From positions 1 through 59,092 of the forward strand of contig NZ_JRJE01000027.1 of assembly GCF_000763295.1 (NCBI RefSeq): a DNA stretch of 59,092 nucleotides, written 5' to 3'. This document shows positions 52,246-59,092 of the stretch, in pieces. Under the pieces are notes generated by a model. The model searched no databases. It had not been told where the DNA came from and saw nothing but the letters and a program-made list of their open reading frames with translations. The position numbers and the translations under genes were made by a program. The DNA is from Thalassospira australica (GTDB lineage: Bacteria > Pseudomonadota > Alphaproteobacteria > Rhodospirillales > Thalassospiraceae). Every line of letters starts with the position of its first letter. Position 1 is the first letter of the stretch.

Positions 52246-53229
52246 TTATTCGTTCTCCATATTGACCGTTTCTTTTACGAGATAGGGGCTGCGTCCTTGT
52301 GACTCGAAATATGTCCGAACAATCATCTCGGCAAGCAGGCCCAGTAGAATGCACATAAGGCCAACAAGGAAGGTCATCGCAACCAGCAACGGCAGGGGGG
52401 TTTCTATCATTGACGTGTTGTCAAAAAACTTCAGATAGAACATCCAGATTGCACTCAGGAATGACGCGCAGAATGATGCAAGGCCGATCCCGCCGAAGAC
52501 GTAAATCGGTTTCACAAGGTGACGGTCGAGAAACTTGACAACCATCAGGTCAAGCAAGACCTTGGCAATGCGTTCAAGGCCGTACTTGGACTGACCGAAC
52601 TGGCGTGAATGATGCTGGACAGGGATTTCGCAAACTTTTGCCCCCATCCACGTGGCGTAAATGGGGATAAAACGGTGCATTTCGCCATATAGCCGAATGC
52701 CTTTCACAACATCCTTCTTGTAGGCTTTAAGCGTGCAGCCATAATCATGCAGATGAACGCCAGAAATCTTTGAAATTAGCCTGTTGGCGAGACGGCTGAC
52801 GAAGTTTCGGCGGATCGCCGCGTCTTGGCGGTCTTTGCGCCAGCCTGATACAACGTCAAATCCTTCTTCCAGTTTTTCCAGAAGTTTTGGGATGTCGCTG
52901 GGGTCGTTTTGCAAATCAGCATCAATGGGAATGATTACTTCACCGGACGCATGGTCAATACCAGCCATGGTGGCGGCGGTTTGACCGTAGTTTCTTCTAA
53001 AGTTTACGATTTTCAGTTCACCACGCTCTTTGGCGGTGTTTCGTAGCAATTCCATTGACCTGTCGGAACTGCCATCATTGACGAATATAACTTCGAACGG
53101 CTTTCCCAACTCATCCAGTACAGAAAGAAGCTGATCGCAAAGTGGCTTTATGCTTTCTTCTTCATTGTAAATTGGGACGATGACCGATAGTTCGGGGGAC
53201 GTATCATTCTGGATGTCAGTGTGTGCCAC
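52246..53229 (-). CDS. GtrB/DPM1-like polyprenyl-phosphate glycosyltransferase
   Basis: A 327-residue family 2 glycosyltransferase with two C-terminal helices (about 244-266 and 282-305). LSVIVPIYNEEESI, FVNDGSSDRS and PIDADLQNDPSDIPKLLE (DAD metal motif) define the GT-A fold; RRNYGQTAATMAGIDHA is typical of the DPM1/GtrB/ArnC group that loads a sugar onto undecaprenyl phosphate. First gene of the minus-strand glycan operon. The sugar is unknown. Confidence 0.92.
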   Translation of the reverse strand: MAHTDIQNDTSPELSVIVPIYNEEESIKPLCDQLLSVLDELGKPFEVIFVNDGSSDRSMELLRNTAKERGELKIVNFRRNYGQTAATMAGIDHASGEVIIPIDADLQNDPSDIPKLLEKLEEGFDVVSGWRKDRQDAAIRRNFVSRLANRLISKISGVHLHDYGCTLKAYKKDVVKGIRLYGEMHRFIPIYATWMGAKVCEIPVQHHSRQFGQSKYGLERIAKVLLDLMVVKFLDRHLVKPIYVFGGIGLASFCASFLSAIWMFYLKFFDNTSMIETPLPLLVAMTFLVGLMCILLGLLAEMIVRTYFESQGRSPYLVKETVNMENE

Positions 53230-53627
53230 TGTAGAACCCTGTTATCTGCTGCCTAAATGGTGTTGAGATACTGGGTATCACGATTTTGGTAAAGTGGTCC
53301 AGATTTTGCGGCGTTTTCAGTCTTTTGATGGTTTCAATCCAACATGGGGCGGGGATTGTTGAATTGATACTTGAACGCTCGCCTATGGCTCATATTCGAT
53401 CTTTTCAATCATTCAGGAAGTTTGCATCCAACACGTGGATTTCTGAACCGGTTGTCTGTCGAACAGAGATGTAAAAAGTACATTTGGCTTTTGGAGCAGT
53501 ACCGTTTTGTTGCGGTATCGCGATGAAATGATGAAAAAACCTCTACCAAAGGGGGCGAAATATTCTTAAGTATAAACAATTGCAGGGCGTTCCTGGATAA
53601 TGGTCGAATACAAGAGGTCGCAACCGT
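53230..53627. other. 398-base intergenic region between glycan island and next gene
   Basis: It must hold the divergent promoters of the GtrB-like gene and of the small gene to the right. It is A+T rich, and a short plus-strand open frame at 53286-53474 has no ribosome site, no recognisable motif and is not called. No strong repeat was found. Confidence 0.4.
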
Positions 53628-54113
53628 ATGGTGAATGAAGCTGAGCTCAGCGCATGGCAACAAAAGGTGGAGGGGACCAATATTTCCTCGACCACGCTTT
53701 TGGCGACCGATTATTTGAACCATTTCAATGAAATCGTCATGCTGCTTGAGATGGTGCCCGACATGCCCGACATGATCGAGGATTGCAAGGAATGGGCGCC
53801 GAAAACCTATCAGGAACATTTCCGCGATAGTGCCTTTTCCGATCGCGAACTGGCGATTGAGGCCTATGAACATGTGCCGGCCCGGTTCCGTCAGCCGTTT
53901 GAGGAAACCATTGAACACCTTAACACCATTGTGGCCCACGCGATTTCACAGCTTGAAACGATCATCGAAAGCGGGGACGAAGATTTGCTTCGGGTCACGG
54001 CCGGAGCGGTAACCATATCGCTTCAGAAGTTCATGGATGTCGCCAGTGGCATTATTCATGGGTCGGCCAAAACCATGAGTCAGGAAGAAATTGACGCTGC
54101 ATTGGCGTTGTAG
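53628..54113 (+). CDS. Unknown 161-residue helical protein with FliM-like C-terminal peptide
   Basis: A soluble, acidic, probably all-helical protein. The first part has NHFNEIVMLLEMVPDMPDMIEDCKEW, the middle EAYEHVPARFRQPFEETIEHLNTIV, and the last twelve residues read MSQEEIDAALAL. That ending resembles the N-terminal EIDALL peptide by which FliM and related proteins bind CheY-P. No enzyme motif is visible. An unlisted CheZ-like or flagellar-linked role is speculation based on the peptide. ATG at 53628 with GAGG about ten bases upstream; in-frame GTG next. It is followed by nadE after 101 bases. Protein-like composition is consistent with a real gene. Confidence 0.75.
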   Translation: MVNEAELSAWQQKVEGTNISSTTLLATDYLNHFNEIVMLLEMVPDMPDMIEDCKEWAPKTYQEHFRDSAFSDRELAIEAYEHVPARFRQPFEETIEHLNTIVAHAISQLETIIESGDEDLLRVTAGAVTISLQKFMDVASGIIHGSAKTMSQEEIDAALAL

Positions 54114-54214
54114 CTGCAATTTCTGACACGGCTTTTACCGGAAAATCGCCTGCAAAACCCAGCATTGCCCATTCGGCAATTGACAGCGCGCAGGGTCGCT
54201 CCTATTCCAACATC

Positions 54215-55891
54215 ATGACAAAGAAGCTTGCCATTGCGATTGCCCAGCTTAATCCGATTGTCGGTGATGTGACCGGCAATCGGGACAAGGTTGTGGCTGC
54301 CTGGGAATCTGCTGCTGATCAGGCTGCGGATATTGTGCTGTTTTCAGAACTGGTTCTGTCGGGATATCCACCCGAAGATCTGGTAATGAAGCCTGCCTTC
54401 ATGCGCCATTTGCATGATGCGGTTGATGTGATTTGCCAGCATGTTGCCAAACGGCCCGATGGCCCGGCACTTTTGCTGACGACGCCTTGGGAAGTCGATG
54501 GCCGACGCCATAACGCAGTGCTTCTGATTGATCAGGGCAAGATCGTTGATGTGCGTGCCAAACAGGACCTGCCAAACTATGGCGTCTTTGATGAAAAGCG
54601 CGTCTTTGTCCCAGGGCCGATGCCCGACCCGATTTCGTTTAAGGGCATTAAGCTTGGTGTGCCGATCTGTGAAGATGTCTGGACGCCCAATGTTATCGCC
54701 CATCTTGCCAATGCCGGGACCGAAATTTTCCTGGTGCCAAACGGATCCCCGTTTGAAGCTGATAAAAGTGGCCTGCGCCGCAAGCTGATCGAAGACCGGG
54801 TGCGCGAAAGCAAGGCACCGATGATCTATTGCAACGAAGTTGGTGGTCAGGACGAACTTGTTTTTGATGGTGGATCGTTTGGCCTGAATGGCGACGGATC
54901 GTTGGCACTTGCGCTGCCGGCCTTTGCCGAAGACGTGGTTGTGATCAACTGGCAACAGGGCGAAAACGGCAAGTGGATTTGCGCGCCAGATGCGCCAAAG
55001 GCCGCGTATCCGACCGGGCTTGACGCGATCTACCAGGCGCTTGTTCTGGGCTTGCGTGATTACGTCAATAAAAACGGGTTCCCCGGTGTTGTGATTGGTA
55101 TGTCGGGCGGGATCGACAGCGCGCTGTCGGCCGCCGTTGCCGTTGATGCGCTGGGGGCGGACCGTGTGCGCCTTGTGATGATGCCATCGCCTTATACCTC
55201 GGCTGAGAGCCTTGAGGATGCTGAGCTTTGTGCAGGCATGCTAAAGACAGGGATCGAAAGCATTAATATCGGCCCGGCGATGGCGGCATTTGATGAAATG
55301 ATGGCCCCGGCATTCGAGGGCCGCGATGCCGATATCACCGAAGAAAACATTCAGGCCCGTTCGCGCGGGATTATCCTGATGGGGCTTTCAAACAAGTTTG
55401 GCCACATGGTCCTGACAACCGGCAACAAGTCGGAAATGTCGGTGGGATATGCCACGCTCTATGGTGACATGTGTGGTGGCTATTCGGTTTTGAAAGACCT
55501 TTATAAAACAACTGTGTTCAATCTGTGCCACTGGCGCAATGAACATAAACCGGATGGTGCGATGGGCCCGGATGGCATGGTGATCCCCGAACGGATCATT
55601 ACCAAGCCGCCATCGGCTGAGTTGCGCCCGGATCAAAAAGACGAAGATAGTCTGCCGCCTTATGATGTTTTGGATGATATCCTTCATCAAATGATCGAAG
55701 GTGAGCGGTCTGTCCGCGACATTGTCCAAAGTGGTCATGACGAGGCCACCGTACGCCGGGTCTGGCGATTGCTGGATCGGGCGGAATATAAACGCCGTCA
55801 GGCACCGCCCGGGGTCAAGATCACTCCGCGGGCCTTCGGCCGTGACCGCCGATATCCGATCACCAATGGCTTCACGAACCTTGTTACGTGA
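54215..55891 (+). CDS. nadE: Glutamine-dependent NAD+ synthetase
   Basis: A 558-residue two-domain enzyme making NAD+ from deamido-NAD+, ATP and glutamine. The N-terminal nitrilase-like glutaminase has Glu45 (FSELVLSGYPPEDL), Lys116 (KQDLPNYGVFDE) and Cys152 (GVPICEDVW). The C-terminal synthetase has the pyrophosphatase P-loop SGGIDS at 297-302 and TTGNKSEMSVGYATLYGDMCGG. The residues are complete, so it should use glutamine directly. ATG at 54215; gltX follows after 23 bases. Confidence 0.96.
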   Translation: MTKKLAIAIAQLNPIVGDVTGNRDKVVAAWESAADQAADIVLFSELVLSGYPPEDLVMKPAFMRHLHDAVDVICQHVAKRPDGPALLLTTPWEVDGRRHNAVLLIDQGKIVDVRAKQDLPNYGVFDEKRVFVPGPMPDPISFKGIKLGVPICEDVWTPNVIAHLANAGTEIFLVPNGSPFEADKSGLRRKLIEDRVRESKAPMIYCNEVGGQDELVFDGGSFGLNGDGSLALALPAFAEDVVVINWQQGENGKWICAPDAPKAAYPTGLDAIYQALVLGLRDYVNKNGFPGVVIGMSGGIDSALSAAVAVDALGADRVRLVMMPSPYTSAESLEDAELCAGMLKTGIESINIGPAMAAFDEMMAPAFEGRDADITEENIQARSRGIILMGLSNKFGHMVLTTGNKSEMSVGYATLYGDMCGGYSVLKDLYKTTVFNLCHWRNEHKPDGAMGPDGMVIPERIITKPPSAELRPDQKDEDSLPPYDVLDDILHQMIEGERSVRDIVQSGHDEATVRRVWRLLDRAEYKRRQAPPGVKITPRAFGRDRRYPITNGFTNLVT

Positions 55892-55914
55892 TCAAGTGAA
55901 CTGAAAAGTTAGAT

Positions 55915-57267
55915 ATGACAAAACCTGTCCTGCGATTTGCGCCCAGCCCGACCGGGCTTCTTCACGTCGGTAACGCCCGTGTTGCCCTGATGAACTGGCT
56001 TTATGCCCGTAAATCAGGTGGCGAGTTTATTTTGCGTTTTGACGATACCGACCCGGCGCGCTCCAAAGACGAATATGTCGATGCTATTCGCGAAGACCTG
56101 GCATGGCTTGGCATTGACTGGGATCGCGAAGAACGCCAGAGCTTGCGTCTGGATAAATATGACGCGGCGATTACCGACCTGAAAAAGCGCGAATTGCTGT
56201 ATCCGTGCTATGAAACGGAAGGCGAACTCAATTGGAAGCGCAAGGCTGCCCGCCAGCGTCATCAGCCATTTATCTATGACCGCAAGGCACTGACCCTTTC
56301 GGATGAAGAAATCGCCGCGCTTGAGGCCGAAGGCCGCAAGCCACATTGGCGCTTCCTGCTGACTGATGGAATGGTCGAATGGGATGATTTGTCGCGCGGT
56401 GTGTGTTCGTTTGATACCGAACATGTGTCTGATCCGGTTCTGATCCGCGAAGATGGGTCCTTGCTTTATATGCTGGGCTCGGTGGTTGATGACCTTGAGA
56501 TGGGTGTGTCGCATATCATTCGCGGCGAAGATCATGTGACCAACACTGTGTCGCAGATTTTGCTTTATCTTGCCCTTGGCGGCAAACCGGGTGCGCTTGA
56601 ATTTGCCCATATGCCGCTTTTGGCAGGGCCGGGCGGTTCGCAGCTTTCCAAACGTCTTGGAAGTCTTTCGTTGCGTGAACTCCGCAATGACGGGTTCGAG
56701 GTCGAAGCACTGGTTGGTCTTCTGACCGGCCTTGGCGCATCGGACAAGATCGAACCGGCAAGCCTGAGCACAGTTCTTGAGAAATTCGATCTTGATCATT
56801 ACGGCCGATCAACACCGAAATTCGATCCGGCAGAACTCGCCAGCCTGAACGAAAAAGTCATCCATGACATGTCGTTTGAGGCCGCCAAGCCGAAACTTGA
56901 TGCGGCTGGCATGGGCGATGCTGATGAATTGTTCTGGAATGCGGTACGTGGCAATTGCTGGCGCGTGGCCGAGGCCCTTGAATGGTGGGATGTCATTCAT
57001 CAGACCGTGATCCCGGAAATTGATGGCGAGGATGAAGCGTTCCTCAAACAGGCCGCCGACATGTTGCCAGAAGGCGAGCTTGACAGCACAAGCTGGAAGT
57101 CCTGGACGACTGCGCTTAAGGAAGAAACCGGACGCAAGGGCAAACAGCTTTTCATGCCGCTGCGCAAGGCGTTGACCGCGCGTGAGCATGGTCCGGAAAT
57201 GTCGACCATGCTGGTTTTGATCGGGTCTGAAAAGGCGCGGGATCGGTTGTGTGGCAAGGCGGTCTAA
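55915..57267 (+). CDS. gltX: Glutamyl-tRNA synthetase
   Basis: A 450-residue class I synthetase. The HIGH motif appears as HVGN (17-20) in FAPSPTGLLHVGNARVALMNWL, and the KMSKS equivalent is QLSKRLGS (243-250) without the preceding Lys. Four-residue RGEDHVTNT is the acceptor-binding region. At 450 residues it is a little shorter than typical GluRS (about 470), and it resembles the second GluRS found in many alphaproteobacteria, where two GluRS paralogues divide tRNA(Glu) and tRNA(Gln) charging. A second copy elsewhere is therefore expected. 23 bases after nadE; cysS is 68 bases downstream, possibly one operon. Confidence 0.93.
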   Translation: MTKPVLRFAPSPTGLLHVGNARVALMNWLYARKSGGEFILRFDDTDPARSKDEYVDAIREDLAWLGIDWDREERQSLRLDKYDAAITDLKKRELLYPCYETEGELNWKRKAARQRHQPFIYDRKALTLSDEEIAALEAEGRKPHWRFLLTDGMVEWDDLSRGVCSFDTEHVSDPVLIREDGSLLYMLGSVVDDLEMGVSHIIRGEDHVTNTVSQILLYLALGGKPGALEFAHMPLLAGPGGSQLSKRLGSLSLRELRNDGFEVEALVGLLTGLGASDKIEPASLSTVLEKFDLDHYGRSTPKFDPAELASLNEKVIHDMSFEAAKPKLDAAGMGDADELFWNAVRGNCWRVAEALEWWDVIHQTVIPEIDGEDEAFLKQAADMLPEGELDSTSWKSWTTALKEETGRKGKQLFMPLRKALTAREHGPEMSTMLVLIGSEKARDRLCGKAV

Positions 57268-57335
57268 AGCATTTGCTTTGATCGCCGGAAACTGCCTGCA
57301 TCCAAACCGATACAACAGCCAAACGGACGTTTGAA

Positions 57336-58712
57336 ATGACCAAGACCCTTCGCATTTTTGATACACTCACCCGCGAAAAGCAGGTGTTCGAGCCGATTGA
57401 TCCCAATCACGTGCGCCTCTATGTCTGCGGCCCTACGGTCTATGACTATGCCCATGTCGGCAATGCCCGCCCGGTGGTGGTGTTTGATACGCTGGTGCGC
57501 GTTTTGCGCCATATCTATCCGAAGGTGACCTACGTTCGGAACGTTACTGACGTTGATGACAAGATCAATGCGCGCGCCAAGGAAAGCGGCGAGCCGATTT
57601 CGGAAATCACCAAGCGCACCCATCAGGCGTATCTTGATGATATGGGCGCACTGAACGCGGCCAAGCCTGATATCGAACCACGCGCGACCGAACATATCGC
57701 CGAAATGATTGCCATGTGCGAAAGCCTGATTGAACAGGGCTTTGCTTATGCCGCCGAAGGCCATGTGCTGTTTTCGGTCGAGGCGTTTGATGACTATGGC
57801 AAGCTGTCGCGCCGTGATCGTAAGGAAATGATCGCCGGTGCACGTGTTGAAGTCGCACCCTATAAAAAAGATCCGGCAGATTTCGTTCTGTGGAAACCAT
57901 CCAGTGATGATATTCCGGGATGGGACAGCCCGTGGGGGCGGGGACGTCCGGGCTGGCACATTGAATGCTCTGCCATGTCGACGCGCTATCTGGGCGAGAA
58001 CTTCGATATCCATGGTGGTGGTTCGGATCTTGTATTTCCGCATCATGAAAACGAACTGGCGCAAAGCTGCTGCGCCAATCAGGGATCAAGCTACGCCAAA
58101 TACTGGATGCATAACGGTCATCTGATGGTCGAAGGTGAAAAAATGTCCAAATCACTGGGCAATTTCGTCACCGTGCATGAATTGCTTGAAAAATGGCCGG
58201 GTGAAGCGATCCGTCTGGCGATGATGGGAACCCATTACCATCAGCCGATCAACTGGACCGAAGAAAACCTGCGTCAGGCCAAAGAGGCGCTTGATCGTTT
58301 CTATACCGCCCTTCGCCAAAGTTCGGACGTGACCCCGGAAAATATGCCGGTGCCGCGCGCGTTGCTCGATGCTTTGTGTGATGATCTGAATACGCCGCTT
58401 GCGATTTCGGAATTCCATAACCTTGTGACCAAGTTCAACAAGGCGGAAAAGAAATTCGAACGCGCTGAGCTCAAAGGCGAAATTCTTGCCGCAGCCAAGC
58501 TTTTGGGCATTCTTGAATGCGATCCCGAAGCCTGGTTTACCGGATCGGCCGACGAAGATGAAGCTGCCGAGATTGATGACCTGATCGCCCAGCGTGCGGA
58601 TGCCAAGAAGAACAAGGATTTCGCCACTGCTGACAAGATCCGTGATGATCTTTTGGCGCGCGGTATCATCCTTGAAGACTTCAAGGATGGCACCAGCTGG
58701 AAGCGCGTATAA
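57336..58712 (+). CDS. cysS: Cysteinyl-tRNA synthetase
   Basis: A 458-residue class I synthetase. The HIGH motif is HVGN (40-43); zinc ligands that select cysteine are Cys31, Cys211, His236 and Glu240 (PGWHIECSAM, FPHHENE); KMSKS is intact at 269-273 (GEKMSKSLGN). A C-terminal anticodon-binding DALR region ends ATADKIRDDLLARGIILEDFKDGTSWKRV. Length is canonical. Two hairpins follow. Confidence 0.96.
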   Translation: MTKTLRIFDTLTREKQVFEPIDPNHVRLYVCGPTVYDYAHVGNARPVVVFDTLVRVLRHIYPKVTYVRNVTDVDDKINARAKESGEPISEITKRTHQAYLDDMGALNAAKPDIEPRATEHIAEMIAMCESLIEQGFAYAAEGHVLFSVEAFDDYGKLSRRDRKEMIAGARVEVAPYKKDPADFVLWKPSSDDIPGWDSPWGRGRPGWHIECSAMSTRYLGENFDIHGGGSDLVFPHHENELAQSCCANQGSSYAKYWMHNGHLMVEGEKMSKSLGNFVTVHELLEKWPGEAIRLAMMGTHYHQPINWTEENLRQAKEALDRFYTALRQSSDVTPENMPVPRALLDALCDDLNTPLAISEFHNLVTKFNKAEKKFERAELKGEILAAAKLLGILECDPEAWFTGSADEDEAAEIDDLIAQRADAKKNKDFATADKIRDDLLARGIILEDFKDGTSWKRV

Positions 58713-58739
58713 GGCGTCACGGCGCCGTAAATTGAAGAA

Positions 58740-58763
58740 AGGCCGCAGTTTTTACTGCGGCCT
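58740..58763. terminator. Hairpin after cysS, with T-run on the minus strand
   Basis: Perfect 10-bp stem AGGCCGCAGT / ACTGCGGCCT with loop TTTT. On the minus strand it is followed by TTCTTC, so it may end transcripts coming from the transposase as well as those of cysS. Confidence 0.6.
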
Positions 58764-58776
58764 CAGACTGCTGACG

Positions 58777-58811
58777 AACCCCGTCTTTAAGAGGCGGGGT
58801 TTTGTTTTTAG
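58777..58811 (+). terminator. Rho-independent terminator downstream of cysS
   Basis: AACCCCGTCTT pairs with GAGGCGGGGTT (two G-U pairs, three-base loop), followed by TTGTTTTT. It faces the convergent transposase. Confidence 0.75.
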
Positions 58812-58854
58812 AGCGAGATGTGTCTTTTTTGGAGGCAGCAGGATAACGCCGGAT

Positions 58855-59092
58855 TTATGACCGGGGTCTGATGGCAATAATTGCGACTGCCGCTAAAATA
58901 ACGTCACAAAAAGCTCCTTTGCGCGTCAGGAGCAGGGCGATCTTCTTGATGTTCTGGGCGGCAGCCGCAAGAAGGCACTGCTCGCGTACTTTGCGCAGGC
59001 CCCGCAAGCGGGCATAGCGATGGCCATGCAATTGTTTGGCGTCAGCAAAACTGCGTTCGACGGTTTCCTTGCGGCGTTCATATATCCGCTTG
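58855..59092 (-). mobile_element. 3' end of an IS1182-like transposase gene (cut by window edge)
   Basis: The last 78 residues of a minus-strand transposase are visible, stop codon at 58855-58857. YERRKETVERSFADAKQ, HGHRYARLRGLRKV and EQCLLAAAAQNIKKIALLL are the C-terminal DDE-region strings of IS1182-family transposases. The rest lies to the right of the window, so intactness cannot be judged. Its inverted repeat should lie in 58812-58855; I could not identify it without the other end. Confidence 0.85.

Noticed and set aside
53286..53474. 62-codon plus-strand frame in the intergenic region
   Set aside because: No ribosome site and no motif; composition like non-coding flanks.
1..59092. CRISPR array or prophage
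   Set aside because: No regularly spaced identical repeats of CRISPR size and no phage structural, integrase or Cas genes are seen.

Overview
The window is 59 kb of a chromosome from a free-living, probably marine alphaproteobacterium; protein style and gene content (TRAP and ABC uptake, heme A synthase, class II DAHP synthase, DUF3422, IMPACT protein) fit Rhodospirillales and look most like Thalassospira. That assignment is inference from protein sequences, since no rRNA or tRNA gene is visible. Gene density is about 90 percent, operons lie on both strands, and the only mobile-element gene is the tail of an IS1182-like transposase at the right edge. Layout, left to right: (1) 0-6 kb: a minus-strand operon phnD-phnC-phnE-phnE-glpD divergent from a DeoR/GlpR-type regulator, joining a phosphonate-type ABC importer to glycerol-3-phosphate oxidation. 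(2) 6-11 kb: fumC, a DUF2867 protein, a metal-linked pair (DUF2946 protein and a PCu(A)C copper chaperone) behind a perfect Fur-like palindrome, a DUF985 cupin and a LysE exporter. (3) 11-19.3 kb: a dipeptide ABC operon dppABCDF and two tandem threonine aldolases. (4) 19.4-24.6 kb: an operon of a TPR/beta-barrel outer-membrane protein, a secreted FecR-domain protein and a CHASE2 adenylate cyclase, the best candidate here for an undescribed system. (5) 24.8-30.4 kb: tldD, DUF3422, heme A synthase, a CysG-N-like dehydrogenase and cysH. (6) 30.6-34.3 kb: a TackOD1/degenerate-GGDEF protein, a processive family 2 glycosyltransferase and an HlyD-like protein, probably a regulated exopolysaccharide synthase. 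(7) 34.3-40.2 kb: dgt, a small membrane protein, glutathione reductase, nitroreductase, a monooxygenase-fold protein and a divergent LysR regulator. (8) 40.3-45.2 kb: gntK-dctP-dctQ-dctM, a probable gluconate TRAP operon, divergent from a GntR/LacI repressor with two perfect tandem operators between them. (9) 45.2-48.4 kb: an IMPACT-family protein, a TauE/SafE permease and class II DAHP synthase. (10) 48.4-53.2 kb: a more A+T-rich glycan island (membrane GT-C-like protein, GtrA-like protein, AsnB, GtrB/DPM-like glycosyltransferase). (11) 53.6-59.1 kb: a small unknown protein with a FliM-like C-terminal peptide, nadE, gltX, cysS and the transposase tail. Regulation is unusually legible: several perfect terminators, intercistronic hairpins that probably raise levels of binding-protein mRNA over permease mRNA, paired LacI operators, and two inverted-repeat-bounded intergenic elements.
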